Positions 30,698 through 45,600 of a DNA stretch of 64,000 bases are shown piece after piece. How positions within the stretch are numbered: position 1 is the first letter of the stretch; each line of letters opens with the position of its first letter. Source of the DNA: Paracentrotus lividus (Eukaryota; Echinodermata; Echinoidea; Camarodonta; Echinidae); the NCBI GenBank assembly GCA_940671915.1, contig CALNVZ010003434.1, positions 11,100,289 to 11,164,288 on the forward strand, given 5' to 3'. A program made the translations under genes and the position numbers. The notes beneath the pieces are model-generated. The model saw only the letters and a list, made by a program, of their open reading frames with translations. It had not been told where the DNA came from and ran no database searches.

Positions 30698-33600
30698 GTC
30701 AACGGACCCTCGCTCGCCTGCGGGGGGGGGGGGGGTTCGTTTCGTAACCCCCGAACCCCCCTGGTTACGGGCTGATGTACGTACCTGTGTACATGTTGTT
30801 GAACACCACACGTTAAGGGAGATGAGGATAGATCACCCTATTAATGTGATACATTTAACGAGTTGATCAATGTGGTAACACGGGGGGGGGGGGGGGCGGG
30901 AGGGGAGGGGGGTAACAAAACAACAAAAGATAATGAAGGAATTAAGAAACCAATTCTCTGACAATTGCCTCCCTGGAAATTGCTACCCAGACAACTACAT
31001 GTACCCACCCCAAACCCTAATGATGGGGAAATTGGGATAGTCCTCAAGGGGTCCTGGGTATTTGTTGGGACAGAATGGGAAGGCAAGGCTCTGCCTTTTG
31101 CCCACTTCAGGCAACCATGAAAATGGTAATCAGTAGTGTACGTTGCAAACACAATGTATGTTTTTAACCTAACCCCCCCCCCCCCCCATCAAACAGCCTT
31201 CACATGCTTTGGCATTATGTAAAAAAAACATAGGGGTATACAAAAATCTGAAATTCCAATTTTGGCCCCCTCCCCCCTCCCCCCGTGAAATTCTGGATTC
31301 GCCACTGTACGGGAGTTTTTCTGTGGTTTCATATACATGTCTCTCGGATAGGATGTTCAGACGTACTTTAATATGTACAATGTGGCTCCGTGGGGGTATG
31401 TATTAGAAAATTAGAGGTCAGTTATATACAATGTAACAGTAACATATTGATATTTTGTTTTGTTTTGCAGAGAAGTGCTCAATATTTACACAAGGAGCTC
31501 CCTGTTAGGGTCGCCCATCGTATTGCGGAATTCCGTGGTCTCCCCTTCATTGTTGGCTGCAATCCCACAATCCTTCATGTTCATGAACTCTATATTCGAG
31601 CATTCCATCTTCTCTCAGAATTTCCTTCAGTAAGTTCTTTGTTATCAATTCTTCATTATTTAGGCATTCATGATCATACTGTACCCAAATTGTACTGTGA
31701 GTTGGACCAATTTTTCAATTGATTCAATTTGATGATTTCATTCTAAAAAGATATAAATATGGCACCGATTGAAAACAGATCATATTTACTGAAAGCAGGA
31801 ACAAGTAAAAGATTAAGTCCTATAAAATTTCAAATTTTATGATACATGGATTCAATTGATTCAAATGTTAAAAAAATATAACATGTACAAAAAATAGGGG
31901 TAGAGAGAGAAAAGAGAGAAAGAGAGATAAAAATGAGGAGAGAGATAGAAAGAGAGAGACATTTAACTTAAAACCTTATTGCTAACCAATACCCTATAAA
32001 ACCTTGACATAAACACCTTTTGCAAACCTAACCCTAACCCTAAACCCAATCAATCTTATTTGAGCAAGTACTGATTTTTAATTTCAAATAGATGTGTTAT
32101 CAATCTCCTGATTCGTTAATCCAGTCTGCCCCCTTTTGGGTACAAAGATATGTCAGTGAGCATAATTTACCAGTGATAAATATTGGTAAATAATTAACGT
32201 TATTTACCGGCCAATGGTTCATTTTTTTACAATTTCTTATGTCTTGTATATACTTGCATTGTACATGCAGCCTCTAGATAGGTTGCGATATTATATGCAC
32301 AGCCTTGCAGGGTGTTCCTTACATTTCATCATATTACATACAAACTATTGACCTGTATAGACATAATGATGAATAGTTCCCAGACACATACCCCTTGACA
32401 GTCAGATCTGTCTGAACAGGGGGTCTGAAGTGTAAGACTATATTGCCCTCCAATAGACCATGTGCTGTACATTGAATGTCACAGTCAGAGCTCTACATAA
32501 ATTGTAGATGACAAAGTTAGGCTCGCCCCCAAGGATAACTGGCATTTGTGTAAGTGTCAAATCAGAGTCTGTGTCCATAGACTAGATGATACATACTTGC
32601 ATATGTTATTGATTACAGGAACAGCAACATACTTAGGTTTCCACATGTAGTGATGTAGACATTACATGTGATAATGAAAATGATATTACTTACAATAAGA
32701 AGGAAGGGGAGAGGGTTGTTTTGACAGGTGATGATTGGGTCCTTTCAAACTTCAAAACATCTCTAATTCTTACTCTTGGAGAGCTCATGCACAAATTACC
32801 TCATGGTAGTGTGTAACCCTACCTTTGAATGTTTTCAACAGAAATATGGCGCAATATAAATGCTGTGGATCATCATCATCATCATCATCAACCCCGATAC
32901 TTAAGCCTATGTATGTAACTGACTTGCAGCTGCATAAACAGCAAGGTTTCGCATGACACCTACATCTAGAAAGTGTCTGCCCATCAGACAGCGGGGAGAA
33001 AATCTATAAAAACCGAATAACATCAAGATTGTCTTTAAAGTAGAGAGTGTATGTTTGTATGTTCATGGAGTGTATGGATCCATTTGCACTTAACTATGTT
33101 GATGAATGACCTAGTTAATATACATGTACAGTGAAGATTCTGTAAATTGACTAATGGGGCTAATTGTCTCTAACTATACTACGCTTTACTTCATATACGT
33201 ACCTTTTCATATGAAATGTAGGCCAATTTTGGATATGAGGTTAAAATGGAATACACAATTCCAGTAATCATTTTCAATTCAACTCCAATTTCAATCAAGT
33301 TCACTGAGGTCAAGGTAGATGAAAGCACTTTGCATACAATGCTTTCATATTAAAACATCTTGCCTTCTGAAATAACAAAGGTGATTCAGGGAGCATCTAC
33401 ATGAACATGTAAACTACAATGTATAGGGGAGACTGGGGTAATTATGCCCCCTTTGTCTTTGAGAGCTTATAATTCTTTGCTGCATTACACAATGATAATT
33501 AAATTTTTACATATGCCTAGCTAAACTCTTCCTACTATCATATGAGAAAAATAAGCCATTTAATTCAAATTTTGTGCTTAGGGGAGCCTAAAATGTAGGC

Positions 33601-36600
33601 CTACGGAAATCACAATTCTGTTTGTTGGAAAATGGCTAGTCTGCTTTTTTATTTGGGGTGTGATATCATTAAGTAAAATCATTTAAGATGAAATTTTGAT
33701 TGAAACAGAAACAATAGGTACTAACAAACACAACAGAAAATCTTCCACCTGAATTTCTGCAATAGTAGAGCTGTATTTAAAGAGGGATCAAATTGAAAAT
33801 GTCACTGGGGGTAATTATGGCCCCCAATGCATAAACAGTGTATAAGCGTAGATGGGGACATTAACTTGTATGATTATGTACATAAATATTATATGTATTG
33901 CTTTGACTGCAAAATTTTAACATTTTGGCTGAACCAATTATTGATTAAATCATTGTTGGTGGTTGACAGGTGTATTAGGAATATCCAACAACATTTATTA
34001 TACGTTACCATAATTAATTAGCATAATATATTTGAATTCATACATGTACAGTCATTACAATAGGGGCCATAAATACCCCAACCCGTGGGGTAATTATGGC
34101 CCCACAAAGTTGTTAACATAATGGTAATTAATATGCAAAAGAGAAGTCACAAGTTTATATTTTCCTTTGTATATTAAAGGTATATAGACTGACTGTATTT
34201 TAACATAATTAGAATATTATTGGACTTTTCATTGACATGTAGTAAAAAATGTAAAAAAGGGGGTCATAATCACCCCAGTCTCCCCTATACATGTACAAGA
34301 CCTTTGATTTTTTGTGAAATGAATGTACACATGTGTAATCTTTGCTTATTGTAGATTTGGTATTCAGGTTGTTAATATGCACAATTTGCCCCCCCCCCCC
34401 AACCTTATATACAGGAAAATCAAATGGGTGTTAATTAGATTCTTTGCTGTATCACATGTAATGTGTAAATTATTAAAATAACAGCCTACATAGCCCAGTC
34501 CTGAATTATCCCCATTGCCTCCACACCTCCCCATGGACATGAATAATAATAAATGTTTACACATTTTAACTTTACTCTGATTTGAATTGACTTGATGGAT
34601 TTTGTTTCCTGTTAATTTCAAGTAGAATGAAGGATTACTAAATATCCTGTGATCTTTATAATACCCCAAAGTATTCATCCTTTTAAATGGCAAAATTTTT
34701 AGGAAAATATAATAAAAGAAACCATCTATTTCCCACATATTTGTTTTTTAATGATGGTTACAGATTTTAATGGAATCAATTATAATTGAAATGTTTTTGT
34801 TCTTATTGAACCTGAGAGATTTTAACAACCATGGCAGTAGGATTGAGATGAATAAACTAAATAACCTAGAATACACACTCCTTTTTTGATGGACATCATG
34901 TCCAAAATTCTGTGGAACTGCACATAGTCCCATATATAAACCATTCCACTATGGAGTAATGAACCTTATTTCATTTCAGATGTTCAATATTGTTCCCAAT
35001 CTCATTTTCAAACAAATGAATCTCTAGATTATTGCTCCCAAAAAAATGTTTGGATTTATACTATTTCATTTTTGGATGATAGTGTTGAGACTAAAACAAA
35101 ACTTTGAAACAAAAAAGCTGTAAGTTTGTATCTGTATTAATGAGTCTTTTTTTTTCTTCTTCTTCTTCAAAGATCCGGGACATGGAGACAGAAAGACAGT
35201 ACTGTAAGATGGTGAAGACATTACTAGACGACCACAAAGATGTTGTTACTCATCTAGCTGAGGGCTTCAGGGAGTGTAGGAAACATATCGCAGTGAGTTT
35301 ATTAATAGCATCAGTTACCATTCATACCATTGTGTTGACTCAGTGGATAGAGCATCTGCCTCATAATCGGGAGGTCGTGGGTTCGATACCCGGCCGCGTC
35401 ATACCAAAAGACGTTAAAAGATGAGAGTTGCTGCTACCCTGTTTGACGTTCAACAATAAAGGGATGGAGCAACATCGATCTGGCGCTGCACTGTGGCTGC
35501 CTTGCCCACGATCAGATGGGCAAAACAAATTTCCGTTTCACCTTTGTTTCGGACAATAAAATTTGGAATGTTTTTTATTTACATGAACAGGAGTGTCACA
35601 AGTTTGGCGTGTTTTTTTTTTTTGTAAGGGGGGGGGGAGGAGAGGGGAAGGACAGGGTTGCAGGGTGAAAGTTGTCCGACATGAAGAATTTTGGGGAAAT
35701 TACAAAAAAATTATGACCTTTGTGTTTTGAATACACAAAGGGTCATTTGTCATGGAATATAATAGTCAGTTCAATAAGCGATCCTTGTCTGCAAATTTTC
35801 AATCTTAATTTTATGTTCATTGAAGGCTTTGCTCATTTCTTCATATTCTATATTTCTAGTCAGTTTCACTCTTTGTTCAAAACATGAAATTACCTTTTTT
35901 TTTTACAGGATGAGAATTTAATACACAGTTTCCTTGATCGCATCCTCACATCTCGTCTTGGTATCCGGATGTTGGCAGAACACCATCTAGCTCTTCATCA
36001 AGATAAGGTAATATTCTATCCTTCGTTCAATCCTTCATCTTCTTTATCTGTGTATCTCCATCTCTTCTTTCTCACTTATTTCATCCATCATCCATTTGTT
36101 TATAAATAAATGGATATATATGGTTTGCTTCCATGATTTATCTATTGCCCATACTGGGTATTTATGTAATCTTTTGTTATAAAATCCATTCTACAATTTG
36201 TTTGTTTGTTTGTTTTTTTCGTTTTCTTTGTTTGATAATTCATCTCTTTCTTTTAGGCCTTCCTCTTGCATTTTATAATCTTGCTAATTAAATATATTTA
36301 TAATAGTTCTGTTGGGTCCGCATTCAGGTTACCTTTAATAATTTTTTCAATGTACTGTACATGCCTTATTATGATATTATAATCCACAGAATGACTCTAT
36401 TGGTATCATCGCGACCAAGATGGCACTCAAGAAAGTGATTGAGAAGTGGGTCTCATTTGCAAGGTAAGATCAATGAATACTGCAGGCTACATTGAGTGAT
36501 TTGATTAGAAACAAACCATGCTTACAAATAATATTTATTTTGTATTAATATGTTTATTGTATATAATAATTTGGCCCATTTGGTATTACATACAAAATTT

Positions 36601-39600
36601 TCTGACCTCAAGAATCTTGTTATAAAAAGTTTTTGCTGTATTTGCAAAATCTTACCAGTCAAAACCATAAAGAAATCTATTCTAAATCATGTCAAGTAAA
36701 TCTCTCTCATGGATAATGTATAAGGAGGACGTTTAAATGAATTGTTATTAGCGTTGTTACTTCACGCCTTAAGATGGAATTTTGATTTTAATGTTGTTTT
36801 TTTTTTCATAGTTAAAGACAGCATATGATCATAAACTGAGATATACATTTGTAGTGACTATTAAGGATAAGAAGCCAACCATTAGACCCATAAATAAGAG
36901 TGAATTATAAATAAAGACATACATAGAATGGGAAGAATGGGAAAATGAATATGGAAGGTGGAATCACATGATGAAGAACAATGCAAAATATATGTTATCC
37001 CTCATTGAGACTGTGTGCACCAACTTGTGGATAAATCATACAGTCCACTCCCAATATAATGAGATGCACAGGTCCAAGGCAATTACTTTGTTATAACAAA
37101 CTTTTGTTATACTGAACACATAGGCACATTGTGCACTTGCTTAAAAGCTGGGCCAAGAGAACTGCCTCGTAATAACACACTCCTGTTGTATCTGTGCTCA
37201 TTATATTGCAAGTAGACTGTAAAATAAACTTATGATTATTCATTTATTATTTCAGAGAGCAATGTGAGCTTCGGTATGGGTATGCTCCTAGTGTGAAGAT
37301 CAATGGACATACCGGAGCCACTTTCCCTTACATCATTCAACCTCTAGACTACATGCTTCCAGAAATACTCAAAAATGCCATGAGGTAATCAACCATATCA
37401 TTAAAAGAAAATTGCAAAAGGGACTATTAAATCCACTTTTGATGGAAGTTGGAAAAAAGTATTATCTTAAATTTTGATTGCAACTGTAAGAAGATGCATC
37501 TTTTAAAACGCCACAGCACTTGGTGGATTCAAACTGGGTGTAGGGGATGTGCTCACACAAACCTATTATAGTCAGTTCTATTCTCAGTAGTTGTGAGCTC
37601 CTGCCTAAGAGAAATTTCCTTCTAGAGTTGATTCAGGAATATCTTTACAGGACGACTTGTTAGTTCACTTGCCTCTACATGTTACAACCAGGCGTTAAAT
37701 TTTGATATTTTTGAGCAAGGCCGCTTTTTCATAGGACACTTTTTATAATACAGCACAAATGGGGAAAATAAAAAAGGGTTCAAGAAATCTCCAATGAGAA
37801 GGGCATCACGACCAGTCAATAGGGCATCCATGGCCGTGGTCTTCGATGGCCTCTGGTTAATTTAAGCCCTGTGTAACTCTTGAAGGCTCCCACAAGTGTT
37901 ATACTTCATCATTGCTTCCCTAGTTAACTGTGTCCACTAAACAAAGGCGGCCTTTCTGTAAGTCAGACTGCGACTGGTATATAGTCAAACCATTTATTAA
38001 GAGCACCTAAAGAAAACAAAGGTGACCACTGTAGACATGCCTTTATAGACAGGTTCAGTATACATATTACTTTCTAGTAGGAGGCAATATGAGTGACCAC
38101 TATAGACAGGTGACAGATAGATGGCCACTGAGTCGGATTTGACTGTAAAACTCTTTCTTTGTTCTTTTTCGATTTTATCCAGAGCAACGATTGAGAGTCA
38201 TTTGGACACGCCCATGAACCTACCTGATGTGATCATTACCATTGCTAGTAATGATGTCGATTTCATCATAAGGTGAGTATTAATTTCAAATCTGGTCTGA
38301 ACATTTCAATAGCATACCTGTTGTACAGCCGAAATTGTACTACCGTATCAAATATGGTATGCAGGCATGATGTCTCAGCACTTGACAAGCAGAAGTCAGT
38401 TAAGTGGAACTTCTTGGTTCTAAATTAACTCCATGTGCTAGTGCCCATTGTTAGAGCTTCATCCAGCAGGTTACAGCTTGTTGTCTGATAGGTCGTTATT
38501 CTAAAGGTTTGAATCTCTGTCATTCAAGTATGGTTCGTTAATCCAATTACAAAATAAGGTATGTTGATCCGAAAAATGAAGTCAGGTTAGTTGATGTAAA
38601 AATAAAATAACCTGAAACTCTTAACCCTATTGCTTTTCAGATTAACAAAATTTATTTCTTGTTAGTATTAATGAATCTGATTTCATTTCAGGATAAACCA
38701 ACCATATTTTATTTTCAAATTAATGAACATCATTTCATTTTAATTGAAGAATTTTCATGTACTTGGAGAATTGAACATTTGGAACAAAAAACCTTGAGTC
38801 TATTGCTTCATAACATTTTGGGAAAACCAACCTTATTTCACTTTCGGACAAGAAATATATTTAAATTATGTGTACAGACTAACAAAGCTTCTGAACAGCG
38901 AGCAACGCCCTCCCCCCACCCCACCCCCTTTCATACAAGATGGTCTGAATTCTACTTGATAGTGTTTCTGTGTATTGACCCTTACCTATTTCAATTATGA
39001 ACGTTTTTTTGGGGCCTGGTGTTCCAGTTTGGGGACTTGTGTGCACCAGGGGCTAGCCCTTCTATTAATCATTATTTCTCATTACCAACTCTGTCAGATT
39101 GGACCGAGATTATTCTTAACAGTCAGGTAAAGTAAATAATTGATCAATCATCAATATTTAAACCTCCTGCTAAAATTGTTACAGTCAAACTTGCCAAATT
39201 GAACTTGCATTTTTAAGTAAAAATAATTGTCTATCATGTTGATTTTTAATTTTGTGATTTGTAATTGCCACTTTCACAAATTGCAAAAACAGTATACCGG
39301 GTACTGTACATGGTAATTTACTGGTACGGTTTTGATTTTCGATGCTTAATTGATAAACCTTTGTGAATCTTGATGCTTGCAAGATTTTCAAAAGTAAAAT
39401 GGTCACGAAAATATCTTATTTTTACAGTAATTTAGCTTTTCAAATTGACAGCAACTGGCAAAATTTCTTAAACCATACATGTATTTTTTTTGTATATTTA
39501 ATATGCACTTGCCCCCATCCCATGAATACTCTTTCACTACATGCACATTTTGTTTTGTTGCACCGATTCACTTTGTTCTTTTCCCCCAAGTGTGATATTG

Positions 39601-42600
39601 ATCGCTATATTGAACTAATAAAGAATAATAAAATGAAGAGTATAAAGCTGTTATGATTTCTTTCTTGAGCTTATTGGAGTGAAAGATGGATGTAGTGATT
39701 GTTTTGTTTTCTCACCAGTTGTAGTACAAATCTGCATGGAAAGACAATTCACCTTGTGGACAAAGTATAGCAGTCAGAACTTCTATTTTCAATTTATTGT
39801 GTTATTAAACTCTTACCATTAAAACAGAGAGCATTTCCCTAGTAAATTTATAACATTGTTTAAGGATGCAACTTTACATCTTACATATAAAAAATAGAAT
39901 AAAATAGAAAAAACAAATCTAGCTTTTGCCCTTGATATTTTCCCACCAAACCTGGTATCCTTGTTTTTTGTTGTTGTTTTTTTTTTTTGCACCAGTGATT
40001 TGCACTGTCAAGAACTCAGGACTGAAGTTTTGTAACTGACTTGCAAAAAAACATTATTCACCCTATGGTGTCATGGTACCCATGAGACTGGAATCAAGAA
40101 TATATAAGACTTCATTCAGACTTTTAGGATCATTATCGACTTTACTAGCTTTTTATTAAGGTATGCATTTATTAGTACATTTGGAGACTATGAAATCGAT
40201 ACATATGATTATTTATACTTTTTTTTTTTAATGCTGCTTATTAAATAAATGATTTACATTTCAGGACAACTGCATCAAATAAAAACATTGTAAAAAGAAG
40301 TGACGTCCATGTAACTAAAAATGTGTGCATGCATATATACATTTCATACTTTTCTTGAATAATTATGTTTTTACACACAGTAATAAGTGAATATTGATAA
40401 ATGAGAAGCCATTATTTAATTTCATTACCCCTATATATCTTCCTCCCTTTCTCTCTTGCTAAAGTTGAATGTACAAGTCATGTAGACAACAGGATAACCA
40501 ATGTGATGTAAATAGATAATAGTAGCCCCTAATCATATCTTTATTCGAGCAGCCTGAAACAAGGCAACTAGATTTGACCCTTGAGCAACCAGATGTTGAA
40601 GAAATTATTGAAATAGTTGCCCGAGCAGGGCAATCACACTTTTTTTGTGAGCCTTTGACTGTAATGGAAGTAAACAATTACTAGCCAGTTATTAATTTTT
40701 GCGGTTTTAAAAAATTTACTCTGTAGGTTATTAGTATAGATATATTGACTGCTTTGAGGGGCATGGCCGTTTCTTGACTGCTCAAGGGAAATTACGCATC
40801 TGCTATAACCCAAGACTTTAGGTTGCGGGTTATAGCAGATTCGGAGGTTTCCGAGAGCAGTCTAGAAACGACCGTGTCCCGAAAATAAAAGCAGTCAATA
40901 TATCGTTTATATGCCGAAAAACAAGGGGATCTAAAATAAGATACATGGTCTAATTTAGACCTATCTGAAATCATCGCATCGCACAAAGCAGCCTCGTGCG
41001 CGTAAACAAATGTGGATCGCGCTACTACAATGTATGCCCGTTGCTAAGGGGGCATCCAGGAGGCAACGGGCATAAATCCAAGTACTTTTGACTGATGATT
41101 TGTTTTGGGGGCATGGTTGAAGACATGACCCAGCTCTTGACCAATCAGAGGACAGGATTATTCAACATTCTTAAAGTGAGGTATATAATACATAATAACT
41201 TACATTTTACATGTACATATAAATGTATGCAGAGTTTTATTTTTTTTTTTTTCCTTCAGTGTTGTTACTTGGTTTTTTCCCCATCAGGTCAATGAGATTC
41301 ACTCAGCCATTTTGGAGGAAAATCAAATACAAATTTCCTATCTGAGTGTTAACACCAGTGTTATAAATAATTTTACAGTATACGAACTCTAACATAAAAA
41401 AGTGAAAAACATATAAAAAATAAGAGGCAAACATCACAATTACAGTCCACTCCTATTATAATGATCACTGGGGTGCATTTCATAAAAGGACTAGTCGGCC
41501 ATGTTTCTGACAAGTCCTGTTTTATCTGAAAGCTGCCATAGTAACAATGCTTCTCAGCCAATCAAAATCATGTAAAGATGTCAGATCTGACAACTTGTCA
41601 GACGAGAAATGTTGATGAAATGCTCTCCAGGTCATACAGTACCGCCTTAGATCAACATCACAGCTGATTGCAATCGATTGAGTGCAATTGTACACAAAGT
41701 GAATGGGGATGATGTCATTTGATTGCAATCAACTGTGACGTTGATCTCAGGTGGTACTTTATAACATGATTTTGTCATAATATAATAATGATATTATATT
41801 GAATTCTCTGCTACAAATTTCAAATGTATGCAGAGAAGTGTGTGTGTCTATAAAGAGATTTTGTTCAAACATGGTACTTGGCTAGGTCCCAAGCATCTTG
41901 TTATAAAAACAGTGAATGGACTGTAATAACCATAAAACACGTTTCTTTTTTACAATTGTTACATGATTACTTTTTTTAGGGTTGTAATTATTGTTACATG
42001 TTTTATTGCTGAGGACCTTACAAAATTGTTGAGTATAAAGATATAAACAAACTTGGTTCAATTACAAAAAAAATAATGTTTTGTGTCGAAACATTGTGTA
42101 ATAAGCCATTACCTGGATTGGATATTACATGTACTAATAATAACAAGGGGGCATTTATCTACATTCATCTCTAGCTTTCTATTGCATTCAACTGGTAAAT
42201 AAATAATATAGTTGCTAGCCATTAAAAGCAGGTTTCACTGTATTACAACACTTTCAAATAGCATGAACATAAATTTCCAAAAAGAGTTGTAGGATTAGCA
42301 CCAATCAGTAGCCTACACTAAAAAAAAATATGGGGTAGTTAAAGCATACCTCTTTTGGAACAAACTTTCATACAACATTTGTGGGAGTTGATTTAGAGAA
42401 GTTACTGAAAATTTCAAAGAGATCATCAGATAAGCAACAAAATGTTCAAGAAGTCCTGAAATTTAGATCCATAATGGTGTAGAGAACCTTCCATCAGTAA
42501 ATATAGGTAAAGTCATGCCTTTACAGTGTACTCATTTTATTCCCCTGGATTTATAATCATTTATGATAAATTATTTTCATTCTTTAATAACAAGAATAAA

Positions 42601-45600
42601 TGTGTTTAAAAGGGCTTTTGCAACCCGCAACATGTGACCACTCTCATAATTGCTTATGAGAAGCTCCCAAAGTTGATTTTTAATCTTTTTCTCCTCATTG
42701 TTTCTGGGGGGGGGGGGAATATCTCCCCAAAAAAGTGACACTGAGGACAGCTAAAATCAGCTGAAATTTATAAACTGGCCATGCTTAAAGTTTGAGACAT
42801 GGAAATTGCCTGTGTTAGAGCTTGATTTCAGCAGAAAATTGAGGAAATTTGAGACATATGGAAATCTCTGACAGCAGAGCCCTTCAATTTTTACCATTTA
42901 AGCATATACACAAGTAACCTGAAATACAGTCCACTCTTGTTCATGCATTTTGTAACAAGGCAATTCTCCTGGTCCTAATGTCAAACATACAGGTATATAC
43001 TATAAATGGGTGTGATGTAACAAGATTTCATTAGAACAATGGAATTGGCTTTTTCCATTGAACCTGGTTGTAATGGGAATGGACTGTAGGCATATTTTCA
43101 ATGTAAATTAAACCAATGATTTCTGCTTTTAAATGATATATTTGATACAAAACCTACAAAAACTATGTGATACAAGGTACATTTTTATTATCAGCCTAAT
43201 ATGTTTGAAAATTTCCTTTGAAATTGTTCAAATTTTAAGGTTCATTTTCTGACAAGATAATGGAAAAACAACAAACAGACCTCTCCAAGATTCAACAGTT
43301 TCATTCTGGTGTGGATGTACCTGACAACCCTTCTTGAACTACATCACCAGGAAGTGCATCTATACTTGATGATGTTGCTCCATGTTCATCAATAGGTCCT
43401 CCAAGACTAGCATCCTCCATGGGATAGAACATAGCTGCAGCGGTGTCATCAATCTTGGCTTTCTTGGGTGTACGCTTGCGTCTGGACTGCTTCGACTTGG
43501 ATTCCTTCTTCTCACTCTTCTTGTCACCTTTCTTGTCGCTCTTTGATGACTTGGTCTTGACCTTCTTGAATTTGACCTTGAGAGGGGAGTTGTTGCTACG
43601 ATCAGGGCTCTTTCTTTTCTTGCCTGTCATCATCTGCGCTGCTACCAGCTGCTTGGCAAGGTTCTTCTTGAACTCCAAAGTGCACATCTTGCGAGTTCCG
43701 GACAGAGAGCCATGATTGGCATTCATGTAGGTCTCCTTCATGATGATGTAAGCATTGGCCATGCAGGTGTCGAAGATGAACCAGAAAAGGTAGTGCCACC
43801 ATTTGTTGGAGGTCCGAGAGGAAGGATACTCCAGACGGAGCTGGTTGGCATGAGATACACCATGCAGGTATTTGTTACAGTTAGAGATCGCTTGGGGACA
43901 AGGGACTGGCTTCACCCAACCATCTCTCTGCTTCCTAGTAACATTGTCGGTCACTGTGGCATCATCCGCTGTTGACAGCACATGAACTACACGCTTGTCC
44001 TTCCATGCATATGCACAAACATTCAACTTCTGGACAACAGCAGATTGACCATGTTGAGTGAAGGACTTGGACCCAAGCTGAGTCTCTGGGAAGTCCTTGC
44101 GGTCAGCTTTGACAGTACCGCGGCCCCTAATCCCCAAGTCAAAGAGCCTCTCTAGCAGATACGGACTGCTAAAGAACCCTTTCATGTTGATGATGGCATT
44201 AGAATTATGGAGATCCTTGGTCAGATCTAGAACCACTCTTGTCGCTAAACCACCCTCCATCTTACCAGTCTGTGATTTACCAGTATAGAACTGAAAGTCA
44301 TTCACATAGCCATTGGTTGAATCGGCTCTCATCCATACTTTGATTCCTACTGTTGATCCGTCAGCTGATCTCTGCCTCCAACCTAACTTGCCCTTGTAAG
44401 TTATTATTGTTTCATCGACACACAGGTTCTGGTGTGGATGGTAGGCTTCTTTGATGGATTGCAAGACAGTATCCAGAACAGGACGAATAGCATGCAGCTT
44501 ATCATGATCAGGTGCTGTCACAGGTGGGTTAGTGGTCATGTCATTTGCACTAAAGTTCCTTGCTATGTTCTGAAAGCGGTTCTTAGGCATGATTTGTGAA
44601 CAAGCCAGATTACCAAAGAGCCAATCTGTTGACCAGTACATATCCTGATGCGGGAGGCTTAGAATACTCATATAAATGCGAATACCAAGATAAGCTTTCA
44701 TTTCAGTCAGATCAAGTGGCTGCCAATGGGAATTGGCTTTATCAGCATGGCTTTGTTCAGCAAAACGATTGGTCTCTATCATCAATCGTTCGATGAGTGA
44801 CTCTGGGAAAAGTGCATTAAAGTAATTCAGCTCTGGTGTGCCGGGTGGGAACAACACACCAGGTCCTGGTTGAACAGCATTGAATGGTGGCGCTGGTGTA
44901 GCTCTAACATGATGAGTCCATCCTGACGGCTGATTGGCATGCTCACTCCTACCCTTAGGTGTTGATGAAGTCGTAGCAGTCGTTGCAACTGGTGGTGGGG
45001 GTGGTTGGGAGCGTGGAGGCATTTGAAGACCGTGGAAGGGCATGTGAGAACTGCCTTGAGGACCAATGTCAGCAGCCTGCCTTGCAGCTTGCTGGGCAGC
45101 CTGCTGAACTAAACCAAGTCCAATGCTCTGTGCGAATGCCTGTTGGATCATAGTGGAATTAAACATCTCTCTCCTGCTCCCATCCAAGTTGGTGTACGTC
45201 TTCTCGATATCTGAACCACCGCCATCGGACTGTTCATCCACACTGATATCATCCGAGTCTATGTCTGAACAGTCAAAGGGAACTGGAGGATGCATCATAG
45301 TGGCTGGAGTCCCACCCATATTAGGTCCCATGTTTGGAGCCATGTTGTGTGGCATGTTAGGAGGTACATTAGGCATGCCACCACTCATGCCCTGACCACC
45401 CCTGCTTGTGTCGTAAACACCAGCCATCTGCTGAATGTTCGCCATCCTGTTTAAAGAGACAAAAAAAAAATTAATGTTAATAATAAATAAATCTCTTTTA
45501 TTTCTGAATATTACATGTAGAATAACACATTACAAGTTAAATTATGCCACGCAATGAAAAAAAAAAATTGAATTTCAATTTGACATGTTAACTTTTATTT

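Noticed and set aside
35332..35404. Functional tRNA gene
   Set aside because: A good B box is present, but the 5' half does not form a proper acceptor stem with the 3' half, and the unit continues into a SINE body inside an intron.
43443..45395. Plus-strand ORFs opposite the piggyBac-derived gene
   Set aside because: They are reverse-strand shadows of the 714-codon frame with no family resemblance.
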